Of a DNA stretch of 64,000 nt, positions 24,270-34,245 are shown in pieces. The position numbers and the translations under genes were made by a program. Origin of the DNA: Polynucleobacter sphagniphilus (GTDB lineage Bacteria > Pseudomonadota > Gammaproteobacteria > Burkholderiales > Burkholderiaceae); assembly GCF_001953355.1 (NCBI RefSeq), contig NZ_MPIY01000002.1, forward strand, positions 1 to 64,000, read 5' to 3'. Each line of letters opens with the position of its first letter. The stretch's first letter is position 1. The notes beneath the pieces were generated by a model. It saw nothing but the letters and a program-made list of their open reading frames with translations, had not been told where the DNA came from and did not search any database.

Positions 24270-24677
24270 CTAGTTTTCTTGTGCGGCGAGCTCTTTTGCC
24301 AAAGTTTTGGCTCTGGTTTTGATTGGCTTGAGGTAAATGAGCAAGCAAATAAAGGCTAAAGTTGCCAAAATCACCTCTACAAGCGCCATCCAAAAGTTCA
24401 GGCCAGTTTCTAGAATACGAACCAAGCCTTCTGTAATGTAAAGGAGGATCAACATAGATGCCCACTGCATTGTGTATACCTTGCCCCTCCAGAGCCCTGG
24501 TATGGCAAAAAGGAGTGGTACCCCCTTCAAAACCAACCAAGAGCCGCCAGGACGCAGGGGTGAGATAAACCATTCCCAGGACACGCAAAGAATGAATAAA
24601 TCAATAAATGCTGCAGTTGCTAAGAGTTGATAGGGATTCTTTGAGAGGATGCTTTGAAGAAAGTGGTTCTGGCGCAT
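24270..24677 (-). CDS. DUF2069 family membrane protein
   Basis: A 135-aa inner-membrane protein with four hydrophobic segments. The stretch SPLRPGGSWLVLKGVPLLFA matches the LRPGGSxxxLKxLPLL block that defines DUF2069. YTMQWASMLILLYITEGLVR is the second family block (Y-T-x-Q-W-x-x-x-x-x-L-Y-F-x-E-G). The function is unknown. Its ATG lies two bases after the end of the WrbA-like gene on the same strand, and this pairing is common in betaproteobacteria. The overlapping frame at 24217-24588 lacks these motifs and is rejected. Confidence 0.9.
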   Translation of the reverse strand: MRQNHFLQSILSKNPYQLLATAAFIDLFILCVSWEWFISPLRPGGSWLVLKGVPLLFAIPGLWRGKVYTMQWASMLILLYITEGLVRILETGLNFWMALVEVILATLAFICLLIYLKPIKTRAKTLAKELAAQEN

Positions 24678-24679
24678 GC

Positions 24680-25291
<612 letters not shown>

Positions 25292-25304
25292 TTATGATAC
25301 GGCG

Positions 25305-26153
25305 ATGCGCCTATTTCGTAACCCCCAATTATGGCTTGCTCTTGCGAAAGAGATATGGGAGCGTAATCGCGGCCAAAATCTACAGCAAGTTGCGGCCAGC
25401 CTAGCATTCACCACAACCTTGTCGCTGGTTCCGATGGTTACGGTTGCCTCGATTTTGCTCAGTTACCTACCCAGGGTGATTCAGATCAAAAATGCGGTGC
25501 AAAACTGGCTGCTCGATACCTATATGCCGGGTGGTTTAAATACCCAGGTTTTCTTGTACATCAATCAATTTTCATCAAAGGCAAAAGGTCTCACCCTGGT
25601 AGGTTCCTTGGGGCTGGTGATCACTACCATGATGACCATGATGGTGATTGAGAGGGCATTCAATCAGTTATTTCGGGTTCAGAAAAGGCGCCCATTCATC
25701 AATAAAATAGCGATTTATTTGACTGCCACGATCCTTGGTCCAATCCTCCTGGGTTGTGGAATTTATCTAAGCGGTCTCTTGTTAAGTGCTGCAGAGGGGT
25801 GGACTCCAGCGCTCACCTTTGGCTTAGGCTTGTTTGCTACGGTTGCTCCGGTGTTTTTGGCAGTTGCTGTTTATGCCGTCGCTTACAAGTATTTGCCCTA
25901 TGCCAAAATACTATGGAAGGATGCCCTGAGCGGTGCGCTGTTTGCTGCGCTGGCATTTGAAATCATGAAATTTGGTTTCGGCTTCTTCTTGACCAATGCC
26001 GTGTTTTATAAGACGGTCTACGGGGCCTTTGCCATCTTCCCTTTGGCGCTGACATGGATTTATCTAACCTGGTGGATCACCTTGGCTGGGGCCGTATTAG
26101 TGGCTAATCTACCGAAGATTCGTAGCGGTCTTATTAGGGTTATTCGCTACTGA
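25305..26153 (+). CDS. YihY family inner-membrane protein
   Basis: A 282-aa polytopic membrane protein of the YihY/virulence factor BrkB family (formerly mis-called RNase BN). NLQQVAASLAFTTTLSLVPMVT near residues 25-45 is the diagnostic A-x-x-L-A-F-T-x-L-x-x-L-x-P block. Six membrane segments are visible, ending in ALTWIYLTWWITLAGAVL. The function is unsettled. ATG 25305 is chosen. TTG 25284 is also in frame but overlaps the divergent wrbA leader. TATGAT just before the ATG resembles a -10 box, so a very short leader is possible. Confidence 0.88.
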   Translation: MRLFRNPQLWLALAKEIWERNRGQNLQQVAASLAFTTTLSLVPMVTVASILLSYLPRVIQIKNAVQNWLLDTYMPGGLNTQVFLYINQFSSKAKGLTLVGSLGLVITTMMTMMVIERAFNQLFRVQKRRPFINKIAIYLTATILGPILLGCGIYLSGLLLSAAEGWTPALTFGLGLFATVAPVFLAVAVYAVAYKYLPYAKILWKDALSGALFAALAFEIMKFGFGFFLTNAVFYKTVYGAFAIFPLALTWIYLTWWITLAGAVLVANLPKIRSGLIRVIRY

Positions 26154-26228
26154 ATCAAACTATCCTGTTCTTGATTCTATTTAGGCTTGGGAATATATTG
26201 AAGCTATCAATCTAATGCTGGAGACCAA

Positions 26229-26684
26229 ATGAAAGTTCGTGACATCTTGCGCGTGAAGGGTAGCACCCTGTTTACCGTAGCTCCAGAGACAGCATTACAA
26301 ACTGCTGTGCTTGTCATGAGTGAGCATGATATTGGTTCATTGGTGGTGATGGAGTACGACAAGTTAGTAGGAATTCTCACCTTCCGTGAGGTGATATCTG
26401 CGCTTGCCAAGCATCATGGCAAGTTGGATGGATTGCAAGTCAATTCGGTAATGAATGCGACGCCACTGACCTGCAATATGGAAACTGAGATTGAGGAAGT
26501 GCGCAGAATGATGCTGGTGGAGCATGCTCGCTACTTACCGGTTATTGATCAAAAAATGTTGATGGGTGTCATTTCTTTCTACGACGTGGCTAAGTCGGTT
26601 GTAGAGGCTCAGGACTTTGAGAATACGATGCTCAAGGGTTACATTCGCGATTGGCCGGAAGATACAACAAAGGCAACTACTTAA
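26229..26684 (+). CDS. CBS-domain pair protein
   Basis: A 151-aa protein consisting of two CBS domains (about residues 7-62 and 74-128). Such a stand-alone Bateman module binds adenosyl ligands and often regulates partner enzymes. The first repeat reads TVAPETALQTAVLVMSEHDI followed by GSLVVM and VGILTFREV. The second reads MLVEHARYLPVIDQ and MGVISFYDVAKSV. No catalytic domain is attached. GGAG lies five bases before ATG 26229. It is between yihY and aroC on the same strand and may be transcribed alone or with aroC. Its partner is unknown. Confidence 0.88.
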   Translation: MKVRDILRVKGSTLFTVAPETALQTAVLVMSEHDIGSLVVMEYDKLVGILTFREVISALAKHHGKLDGLQVNSVMNATPLTCNMETEIEEVRRMMLVEHARYLPVIDQKMLMGVISFYDVAKSVVEAQDFENTMLKGYIRDWPEDTTKATT

Positions 26685-26752
26685 AATTCAATCAGGCGGG
26701 GCCTCGATACACGCTCTACCCACTCCCGGCCGACAGATGACATAATGTCGAT

Positions 26753-27868
26753 ATGTCAGGAAATACATTAGGCCTTCTCTTTACGGTCACCACATTTGGT
26801 GAGTCCCATGGTCCCGCTATTGGTGCGGTAGTTGATGGTTGCCCTCCTGGAATGGCGCTGTGCGAAGCTGATCTACAGATCGATTTAGATCGCCGTAAGC
26901 CAGGAACCTCCCGTCATGTTACCCAGCGCAAAGAAGAGGATAAGGTTGAAATTTTGTCAGGCGTATACGAAGGCAAAACGACTGGTGCCCCTATTGGTTT
27001 GTTGATTCGCAATACCGATCAGCGCAGCCAAGATTATGGCAATATTTTGCAAACCTTTAGACCTGGTCATGCAGACTATGCCTATCACTACAAATATGGT
27101 TTACGTGACCCGCGTGGCGGTGGTCGTTCTTCCGCACGCTTAACTGCGCCAGTTGTCGCAGCCGCCGCGATTGCAAAAAAATGGTTGTATGAAAAATATG
27201 GCACGCAGTTTTATGGTTACATGAGTCAATTGGGTGAAGTTGAAATTCCTTTTGAAGACGCTGCGCAGATTGAGAAAAATCCCTTTTTTGCCGCTAATAG
27301 CGCAATCATTCCAAAGTTAGAAGCCTACATGGATGATTTGCGTAAATCAGGCGATTCATGTGGAGCAAAAATTGAGGTGCGGGCGCGCAATGTGCCAATT
27401 GGTTTGGGTGAGCCGCTCTTCGATAAATTAGATGCCGATATTGCACATGCCATGATGGGAATCAATGCCGTGAAAGGTGTTGAGATTGGCTCTGGATTTA
27501 AGTCTGTTGCGCAGCGTGGTAGTGAGCATGGAGATGAATTGCATCCCGATGGTTTTGCTAGTAATCATGCTGGTGGCACCCTTGGAGGAATTAGCAGCGG
27601 TCAAGATTTGCGCGTATCGATTGCAATAAAGCCTACCTCTAGTATTTTGAGCCCCAAACAATCTATTGATTGGGAGGGTAAGCCAATTACGGTTCAGACT
27701 AAGGGCCGTCATGACCCTTGCGTGGGCATTCGTGCTACACCCATTGCCGAAGCCATGTTGGCCTTGGTATTGATGGATCATGTTTTGCGCCATCGAGCTC
27801 AATGTGGCGATGTTTCTTTACCAATTCCGCCTATTCCAGCTGCTCGCCCTGGCTCAGTGAGCGATTAA
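26753..27868 (+). CDS. aroC: Chorismate synthase
   Basis: This 371-aa enzyme converts 5-enolpyruvylshikimate-3-phosphate to chorismate, the last step of the common aromatic amino-acid pathway, using reduced FMN. Family signatures are present in order: [21 protein letters not shown] at the N-terminus, the central [20 protein letters not shown] / GGRSSAR segment that holds catalytic histidines, and the C-terminal [18 protein letters not shown]. The length is normal. The ATG has no strong ribosome site, and a TATAAT-like box lies unusually close upstream. A phenylpropionate-type MFS gene follows after 17 bases. Confidence 0.97.
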   Translation: MSGNTLGLLFTVTTFGESHGPAIGAVVDGCPPGMALCEADLQIDLDRRKPGTSRHVTQRKEEDKVEILSGVYEGKTTGAPIGLLIRNTDQRSQDYGNILQTFRPGHADYAYHYKYGLRDPRGGGRSSARLTAPVVAAAAIAKKWLYEKYGTQFYGYMSQLGEVEIPFEDAAQIEKNPFFAANSAIIPKLEAYMDDLRKSGDSCGAKIEVRARNVPIGLGEPLFDKLDADIAHAMMGINAVKGVEIGSGFKSVAQRGSEHGDELHPDGFASNHAGGTLGGISSGQDLRVSIAIKPTSSILSPKQSIDWEGKPITVQTKGRHDPCVGIRATPIAEAMLALVLMDHVLRHRAQCGDVSLPIPPIPAARPGSVSD

Positions 27869-27885
27869 ATGATTCAAAAAGAAAA

Positions 27886-29049
27886 ATGACGCCTTCTGTG
27901 CGCTGGGCCTTCGGGTCCTTTTTCTTTTTATATTTTGCTTATGTTGGCTTGGTTTCTCCATACGCCAGCCTCTTTTTCTTAGGTCGCGACTTTTCTGTCA
28001 TGGAGATCGCGGTCTTAATGTCGATGCTCCAAATTACTCGCATCATTGGACCATTTTCTTGGGGTTGGTTATCTGATTACCTCTCCAACCGAATTGGCAT
28101 TATTCGATTTTGTGCTTGCTTAGCTGCATTGGTTTTTTTGGCCATTTTTTTCTTGCACACCTACCTCGCTTTTTTTCTGTGGATGTTTATTCTCCACACG
28201 ATTCTCAGTAGTTTGATGCCTTTGGGGGAGTCAGCAACCGTGCATGCTTTATTCAGAGATAACTCTTTTGATAAGCGTTATGGCCGCCTGCGTCTCTGGG
28301 GTTCCATTGGGTTTATAGCGATGGTGCTATTTGCTGGAGATCTTTTTCAGCGAATGGGAATTGAGTACTACCCACTCGTTGGTGCAATTGTGCTGATTTT
28401 TCTGGCGCTCGTAACATTTCGCTTACATGAGCCTAAACGCGAGCGTCATAAAATGGTGAAGGGCGAACTATTGGTGGTACTCTTGAATCCAGATGTGCGT
28501 TGGTTTTTGGTATCTGGATTTTTTATGGTTTTTGCCCATGCCGCTTTATATGTTTTCTATTCTTTGTACTTGGCAAATTTGGGTTATGACAAGTTTCAAA
28601 TTGGATTATTTTGGGCGCTCGGGGTTTTTGCCGAAGTCATCTTCTTTTTTTATCAAAGTAAGGTACTGAGTCGCCTTGACTCAGAGGTGGTCTTGCAGGG
28701 CGCCTTTGGGATTGGCGTGATTCGATTTGTATTAATTGCTTTCTTTCCTGTAAGTTGGGTATTAATCTTGGCTCAAGTTATGCACGCGGGGACCTTTGCA
28801 GCGCACCACAGTGCTGCAACCAAGTTATTGCAACGCTGGTTTACTGGACCATTGCAGGCTCGGGGTCAAGCGCTGATGGCTACCGTCTCCTATGGATTGG
28901 GGGGAACACTTGGTGGTTTGTGTGCTGGCTGGATCTGGGATCAATTCCAGCCGCGAGATGTATTCGTTATGTCTGCACTGGCATGCGCTCTGGCGGGCAT
29001 GGCAATTCAAAAACTAAGGCCGCGCCGCTACCCTTTGCGCAAAGAGTAG
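27886..29049 (+). CDS. MFS transporter of the PPP/HcaT type
   Basis: A 387-aa, 12-helix major facilitator. It belongs to the phenylpropionic-acid/nucleoside symporter-like branch (MFS_1_like). The family is recognised from the opening FGSFFFLYFAYVGLVSPYAS, SMLQITRIIGPFSWGWLSD at the TM2-3 loop, the mid-protein LRLWGSIGFI block and the late HAGTFAAHHSA segment. The substrate is unknown. ATG 27886 is taken because the membrane domain begins there. The frame is open far upstream, but that part overlaps aroC in another frame. It lies 17 bases after aroC, so cotranscription is likely. Confidence 0.87.
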   Translation: MTPSVRWAFGSFFFLYFAYVGLVSPYASLFFLGRDFSVMEIAVLMSMLQITRIIGPFSWGWLSDYLSNRIGIIRFCACLAALVFLAIFFLHTYLAFFLWMFILHTILSSLMPLGESATVHALFRDNSFDKRYGRLRLWGSIGFIAMVLFAGDLFQRMGIEYYPLVGAIVLIFLALVTFRLHEPKRERHKMVKGELLVVLLNPDVRWFLVSGFFMVFAHAALYVFYSLYLANLGYDKFQIGLFWALGVFAEVIFFFYQSKVLSRLDSEVVLQGAFGIGVIRFVLIAFFPVSWVLILAQVMHAGTFAAHHSAATKLLQRWFTGPLQARGQALMATVSYGLGGTLGGLCAGWIWDQFQPRDVFVMSALACALAGMAIQKLRPRRYPLRKE

Positions 29050-29070
29050 GGACGCCTTGTTGTAGGTTCC

Positions 29071-30741
29071 CTACATCGAGGCGTAATTAGGGCCGCCACC
29101 ACCTTCAGGCGTTACCCAAATAATATTTTGGGTAGGATCTTTAATGTCACAAGTTTTGCAATGTACGCAATTTTGCGAATTAATTTGCAAGCGCGCTTTG
29201 CCATCAGTCTCGATGTATTCATAAACGCCAGCAGGGCAGTAACGCTGCTCTGGGCCTGCATAGTTTTTGAGATTGATATCAACCGGAACAGAGGCATTTT
29301 TGAGGGTTAAATGAATGGGTTGATTTTCAGCGTGATTGGTATTAGAAATAAATACAGATGAAAGGCGATCAAATGTAAGCTTGCCATCAGGCTTTGGATA
29401 ATTAATTGGTTTATGCAGGGCAGCTGGTTCGAGGCACTCATGGTCTGCATGTTTTAAATGGATTGTCCATGGCATATTGCCACCGAGAATCTTTTGTTCA
29501 AGGCCAACCATGATGGTGCCCATATACAAGCCTTTAGACATCCAAGGTTTAAAGTTACGGGCTTGGTTCAGTTCCGTATGTAGCCAGCTATGCTCGAATG
29601 ACTGTGGGTAGGTGGTTAGTAAGTCAGCAGAGCGATTTTCATTGATGGCTGCTACAGCAGCTTGCGCTGCCAACATGCCGGTTTTAATGGCCGCGTGACT
29701 GCCCTTGATGCGGGAGGCGTTTAAGAAGCCTGCATCGTCACCAATTAAGGCGCCACCTGGGAAGATTGTTTTGGGCAGGCTATTAAGACCCCCTGCAGTG
29801 AGGGCACGAGCACCATAGGCAATGCGTTTACCACCCTCAAAAGTTTCGCGAATTTTTGGATGTAATTTATAGCGTTGAAACTCTTCAAAAGGGGAGAGGT
29901 AGGGGTTCTTATATGAAAGACCAACCACCAGGCCTACTGCAACCTGGTTATCGCCCAGGTGGTAGAGGAAGGAGCCGCCGTACGTATCGCTGTCTAAGGG
30001 CCAGCCTGCTGTGTGAACAACTAATCCAGGCTTGCTCTTAGAGGGCTCAATCTCCCAAAGCTCCTTAATACCAATACCGTAACTTTGTGGATCGGCATCC
30101 TTATCCAGGGCATATTTAGAGATCAATTGCTTGCCTAGATGTCCGCGTGAGCCTTCAGCAAATAAGGTGTATTTGGCCCGCAGTTCCATGCCCAGTTGAA
30201 ATTGGTCGGTGGGCTGCCCCTCTTTATCCAGACCCATAGAGCCAGTAATAACGCCACACACCGCACCTTGCTCATCGTACAAAATTTGTGCCGCCGGAAA
30301 CCCAGGGAAAATTTCCACGCCGAGGGCTTCTGCCTGCTCGCCAAGCCAGCGAGTAATGTTAGCCAAGCTAACAATGTAATTTCCTTCGTTTTTAAAACAA
30401 TGCGGCAAAAGCCAGTTAGGGACTTGATAAGATTGATTTGCGGTAAGAAATAAAAATTGGTCTGCTCTTACTTCGGTATTGAGTGGTGCGCCAAGCTCTT
30501 TCCAGTTCGGGAATAGTTCCGTAAGCGCTTTAGGATCCATCACTGCGCCAGACAAAATATGCGCGCCGATTTCAGAGCCTTTTTCTAGGACGCAAACGCT
30601 GATTTCTTTACCGGATTCATTGGCAAGCTGCTTTGCTTTGATAGCTGCGGATAGACCTGCTGGCCCACCCCCAACAATTACCAGGTCGTAGTCCATTGAG
30701 TCTCTTGGACCAAACTGTTCGAGTAATTCCTGGGCGTTCAT
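29071..30741 (-). CDS. Electron-transfer flavoprotein:ubiquinone oxidoreductase
   Basis: A 556-aa inner-membrane-associated enzyme that passes electrons from ETF, reduced during fatty-acid and amino-acid oxidation, to ubiquinone. The FAD site is VIVGGGPAGLSAAIKAKQLA near the N-terminus, with a second FAD contact in FPGGALIGDDAGFLNASRIK. The C-terminal ferredoxin-like part carries CPAGVYEY and NSQNCVHCKTCDIKDPTQNI, giving the four cysteines for the 4Fe-4S cluster. The length is normal for bacterial ETF-QO. It is convergent with the MFS gene and divergent from scoA. No etfAB genes are in the window. Confidence 0.96.
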   Translation of the reverse strand: MNAQELLEQFGPRDSMDYDLVIVGGGPAGLSAAIKAKQLANESGKEISVCVLEKGSEIGAHILSGAVMDPKALTELFPNWKELGAPLNTEVRADQFLFLTANQSYQVPNWLLPHCFKNEGNYIVSLANITRWLGEQAEALGVEIFPGFPAAQILYDEQGAVCGVITGSMGLDKEGQPTDQFQLGMELRAKYTLFAEGSRGHLGKQLISKYALDKDADPQSYGIGIKELWEIEPSKSKPGLVVHTAGWPLDSDTYGGSFLYHLGDNQVAVGLVVGLSYKNPYLSPFEEFQRYKLHPKIRETFEGGKRIAYGARALTAGGLNSLPKTIFPGGALIGDDAGFLNASRIKGSHAAIKTGMLAAQAAVAAINENRSADLLTTYPQSFEHSWLHTELNQARNFKPWMSKGLYMGTIMVGLEQKILGGNMPWTIHLKHADHECLEPAALHKPINYPKPDGKLTFDRLSSVFISNTNHAENQPIHLTLKNASVPVDINLKNYAGPEQRYCPAGVYEYIETDGKARLQINSQNCVHCKTCDIKDPTQNIIWVTPEGGGGPNYASM

Positions 30742-30896
30742 GCAAATTCTCCGAGATATCTTAAAAATTGGGTATTACAGCCATCATAGTTTATTTCTGA
30801 GCCAAAAAACCCAGCTTGGTGCCTGCTAGGGTTGCCCCGAAGGGCTAAAGCGTTATGATTGGTTTTTTACTCTTATTGGCAATATTAGGAAAAGCT

Positions 30897-31592
30897 ATGA
30901 ATAAAACCTACCCATCGGCCGTAGAAGCCTTGCGGGATATTTTGAAGGATGGTCAAAAACTGGCTGTTGGCGGTTTTGGCTTGTGTGGAATCCCAGAGGC
31001 TTTGATTTTGGCGGTCAAAGATTTGGGTGCTCAAAATTTGACGGCTGTTTCTAATAATGCTGGGGTAGATGGTTTTGGTTTAGGTATTTTGCTGAACTCC
31101 CGCCAAGTTAAAAAAATGATCGCTTCATACGTTGGAGAAAATAAAGAGTTTGAGCGCCAATACTTAGCAGGTGAACTCGAGTTGGAATTTACGCCACAAG
31201 GAACCTTGGCTGAAAAGTTGCGCGCAGGAGGTTGCGGTATTCCGGCTTTTTACACGAAGACTGGTGTTGGTACTTTGGTTGCTGAGGGTAAAGAAGAAAA
31301 AGAATTTGATGGTGAGAAATACATCATGGAGCGTTCGATTGTTTCCGATATCTCGTTAGTGAAGGCATGGAAAGCTGATCGTTCGGGTAATCTGGTGTAT
31401 CGACACACTGCTCGCAATTTCAATCCAGTCGTAGCAATGGCTGGCAAGATCACCGTTGCTGAGGTCGAAGAGATTGTTGAGAACGGTCATTTGGATCCAG
31501 CGGAAATTCATACTCCAGGAATTTATGTGCATCGCTTGGTGGTGAACAAAAATCCTGAGAAGCGCATTGAACAAAGAACCTTGGCCCCTTAA
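30897..31592 (+). CDS. scoA: 3-oxoacid CoA-transferase subunit A
   Basis: The 231-aa alpha subunit of succinyl-CoA:3-ketoacid CoA-transferase, which moves CoA from succinyl-CoA to acetoacetate in ketone-body or polyhydroxybutyrate turnover. [15 protein letters not shown] near residue 24 is the CoA-transferase family signature 1. [21 protein letters not shown] and [16 protein letters not shown] are typical of the alpha chain. AGGA precedes ATG 30897. The frame opens upstream at ATG 30855, but that start lacks the ribosome site and adds a spurious hydrophobic stretch. scoB follows after 46 bases, with its own AAGGA. Confidence 0.95.
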   Translation: MNKTYPSAVEALRDILKDGQKLAVGGFGLCGIPEALILAVKDLGAQNLTAVSNNAGVDGFGLGILLNSRQVKKMIASYVGENKEFERQYLAGELELEFTPQGTLAEKLRAGGCGIPAFYTKTGVGTLVAEGKEEKEFDGEKYIMERSIVSDISLVKAWKADRSGNLVYRHTARNFNPVVAMAGKITVAEVEEIVENGHLDPAEIHTPGIYVHRLVVNKNPEKRIEQRTLAP

Positions 31593-31638
31593 TTGCGGCC
31601 CATTCATACAGCACTGATAGATATTAAGGAAGATCGAT

Positions 31639-32289
31639 ATGCCTTGGAATAGAGATGAGATGGCAGCACGCGCTGCTAAAGAGTTAAAAGATGGCTATTA
31701 CGTAAACCTCGGAATTGGTATACCAACCCTTGTGGCCAATCATGTGCCGCCCGGAATGGAAGTTTGGCTTCAATCTGAAAATGGTCTGTTGGGAATCGGC
31801 CCCTTTCCAACGGAAGATCAGATAGATGCTGATTTGATTAATGCCGGCAAGCAAACTATTACAACCCTGCCAGGTTCCTCCATTTTTTCATCTGCCGATG
31901 CATTTGGAATGATTCGTGGCGGCAAAATCAATATTGCTTTCTTGGGTGCAATGCAGGTCAGTGAGCACGGTGATATTGCCAACTGGATGATTCCAGGAAA
32001 AATGGTGAAGGGCATGGGTGGGGCCATGGATTTGGTTGCTGGAGTCAAGCACGTGGTCGTGCTGATGGAGCACGTTGCCAAGAAAAAAGACGGCACTGAA
32101 GAAATCAAGATTCTGCCCAAATGCACATTGCCCTTAACTGGCCTGCGCGTGATTAGTCGCATCATTACTGATTTGTGCGTATTGGATATCACTCCAAAGG
32201 GTTTAAAACTAGTTGAATTGGCGCCTGGCGTCAGCAAGGAAGAAGTGATTGCCAAAACAGGCGCCCCTGTTGACACTACTGGTTTCTAA
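31639..32289 (+). CDS. scoB: 3-oxoacid CoA-transferase subunit B
   Basis: The 216-aa beta subunit of the same enzyme. It carries the catalytic glutamate in [15 protein letters not shown] (CoA-transferase signature 2, S-E-N-G), where the glutamyl-CoA thioester forms. The N-terminus [20 protein letters not shown] and the stretch [22 protein letters not shown] are standard for the family. Length and start (AAGGA seven bases upstream) are normal. It forms a heterodimer or heterotetramer with ScoA. The CDF-hydrolase fusion gene starts 35 bases later. Confidence 0.95.
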   Translation: MPWNRDEMAARAAKELKDGYYVNLGIGIPTLVANHVPPGMEVWLQSENGLLGIGPFPTEDQIDADLINAGKQTITTLPGSSIFSSADAFGMIRGGKINIAFLGAMQVSEHGDIANWMIPGKMVKGMGGAMDLVAGVKHVVVLMEHVAKKKDGTEEIKILPKCTLPLTGLRVISRIITDLCVLDITPKGLKLVELAPGVSKEEVIAKTGAPVDTTGF

Positions 32290-32324
32290 CTGCTGCATCC
32301 AATTGATGGAATAATGGAAGCACC

Positions 32325-34181
32325 ATGTCTGGCTTCCATCATCATTCCCACGGAAAAAAACACCATCACTCTCATCGGGCTGTAGAGAGTGACCCCGCTT
32401 TGCATGCCCATAAAAAAGGGGATGCAAAGCATTGCCATACAAAAGAAGCTTCAAATCAAAACCTGCTTCTCATCGCACTCGTTTTAACATTAGGGTTTTC
32501 TGTAGTTGAGGGTGCAGCAGCCTATTTCGCTGGTTCCCTTGCGCTGATTTCAGATGCCGGTCACATGGTGACTGATGCCGCTGCTTTAGGTTTGGCGCTC
32601 TTTGCACAAATTATTTCTCGGCGACCACCATCATCTAAACATTCATTTGGATTTGGTCGTGCAGAGGCCTTGGCAGCCTTTGTTAATAGTATTGCCATGC
32701 TTGTATTGGTAGCGTGGATTGTGATTGAGGCTATTAGTCGTTTCTATACACCACACGTCGTTGATGGTTATACCGTTTCCGTGGTCGCAGCGATTGGTTT
32801 ACTCATGAATATCGTAGTGGCCTTGGTGCTTTCTCGGGATCAGCGCAGTGTCAATACACGCGCAGCCTTGGTCCATGTGATGGGCGATCTTCTTGGATCA
32901 GTAGCTGCTTTGGCTGCAGGCTTAATCATTCAATTTACTGGTTGGATGCCAATTGATGCCATTCTCTCGATATTGGTCTCGCTGCTCATTCTGAGGTCGA
33001 CCATTTCGATTCTGCATGAGTCCTTCCATTTTTTGATGGAAGGGGTTCCACTGCATATTAATTACCTTGAGGTAGGGGGTGAGTTAAAAAAAATTGCGGG
33101 GGTATCAGCCGTGCATGATTTGCATGTATGGGAAATGACGCCAAATTTTCCAGCCCTGATTGGCCATATTGAAATTGAAGATATGCATCAATGGCCCGAA
33201 ATTATGTCGCGCATTCGTGTGATGCTGCTTGAAAAATACGGCATTGACCACGTCACCTTGCAACCAGAACAAATTGGCCCAGATGATGTTCATGAGCATG
33301 ATCATGCCCATGAACATGTTGAACATTGCGGCGATACCCTCTATGTGCTGTGTGGTGAGGGTGAGGGCGTGCATCGCATGGCATACCACGCCTGGGGTAA
33401 TCCTGAGAATCCCAGGGTATTGATTTGTGTTCATGGCCTGACAAGGCGTGGTAGCGATTTCAATACGCTTGCGCAAGCAATGTGCAAAGACTATTACGTG
33501 GTGTGTCCTGATATCGTTGGTCGTGGAAATTCGGATCGCTTAAGTAATCCAATGCTGTATGCGGTGCCCCAATATGTTGCCGACATGATGAGCCTTGTGA
33601 AGCATTTAGGCGTATCTCATGTTGATTGGTTTGGTACCTCAATGGGTGGCTTGATTGGGATAGTTTATGCATCCATGCCAAATTCGCCTATTCGTCGCAT
33701 GCTCATTAATGATGTGGGTCCGCGAATTGAGCCCGAGTCACTCAAGCGCTTAGGTTCCTATGTTGGCCAGCCTTTTGCATTTGCTAATCGGGCAGACGCA
33801 TTGGAACGCCTTAATCAAATTTGCACCACCTTTGGCGAGCATACCCCCCAAGAGTGGGAAATCTATAACGGTCCAATGTTGGTTGAGCGAGATGGAATGT
33901 GGGTAATGCATTACGACCCAGCGATTTCGGTTCCATTTGCCTCTATTAACCCAGTCATGGCAAAAGCGGGTGAAGTTGCTATGTGGCACGCCTTCAAGCA
34001 AATTCACTGTCCTATGTTGATTGTGCGGGGTGGGAATTCGGATTTACTCTCATCGGCTACGGCTGCAGAAATGTGCAAAGTCAATCCACATGCAAGAGTG
34101 ATTGAAATACCCGGTGTTGGTCATGCTCCCGCCTTTGTCAAGACGGAGCAGATTGCTTTAGCAAAAGAATTCTTTAGCTAA
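32325..34181 (+). CDS. Fusion protein: CDF metal-ion transporter + alpha/beta hydrolase
   Basis: One uninterrupted 618-aa frame holds two normally separate proteins. Residues 1-40 are His-rich. Residues about 45-315 are a cation diffusion facilitator (Zn/Co/Cd-proton antiporter): ISDAGHMVTDA in TM2 and HVMGD (His184) in TM5 form the transport site, followed by the cytoplasmic ferredoxin-like domain (SAVHDLHVWEMTPNFPALIGH). A second His-rich linker follows (residues about 320-337). Residues about 345-618 are an alpha/beta hydrolase with oxyanion loop CVHGLTRRG, nucleophile Ser439 in GTSMGG, Asp573 and His600 (GVGHAP), so the triad is complete. The hydrolase would face the cytoplasm. No stop codon or internal ribosome site separates the halves, but a sequencing join cannot be excluded. 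The hydrolase substrate is unknown. Confidence 0.9.
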   Translation: MSGFHHHSHGKKHHHSHRAVESDPALHAHKKGDAKHCHTKEASNQNLLLIALVLTLGFSVVEGAAAYFAGSLALISDAGHMVTDAAALGLALFAQIISRRPPSSKHSFGFGRAEALAAFVNSIAMLVLVAWIVIEAISRFYTPHVVDGYTVSVVAAIGLLMNIVVALVLSRDQRSVNTRAALVHVMGDLLGSVAALAAGLIIQFTGWMPIDAILSILVSLLILRSTISILHESFHFLMEGVPLHINYLEVGGELKKIAGVSAVHDLHVWEMTPNFPALIGHIEIEDMHQWPEIMSRIRVMLLEKYGIDHVTLQPEQIGPDDVHEHDHAHEHVEHCGDTLYVLCGEGEGVHRMAYHAWGNPENPRVLICVHGLTRRGSDFNTLAQAMCKDYYVVCPDIVGRGNSDRLSNPMLYAVPQYVADMMSLVKHLGVSHVDWFGTSMGGLIGIVYASMPNSPIRRMLINDVGPRIEPESLKRLGSYVGQPFAFANRADALERLNQICTTFGEHTPQEWEIYNGPMLVERDGMWVMHYDPAISVPFASINPVMAKAGEVAMWHAFKQIHCPMLIVRGGNSDLLSSATAAEMCKVNPHARVIEIPGVGHAPAFVKTEQIALAKEFFS

Positions 34182-34245
34182 TCTTTTACTCTTTCTTAGA
34201 TTCATTTCGGGAGAGATTCATGATTGAGGAATAGCGGAAGCGGTA

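Noticed and set aside
24217..24588. Minus-strand 123-codon frame overlapping the DUF2069 gene
   Set aside because: It runs in another frame through DUF2069, which has clear family motifs and good spacing to wrbA. The alternative product has no recognisable features.
29046..29074. Inverted repeat GTAGGGA/TCCCTAC between the MFS and ETF-QO genes
   Set aside because: Seven-bp arms with a 15-base loop and no T-run overlap both gene ends. It is too weak to call a terminator.
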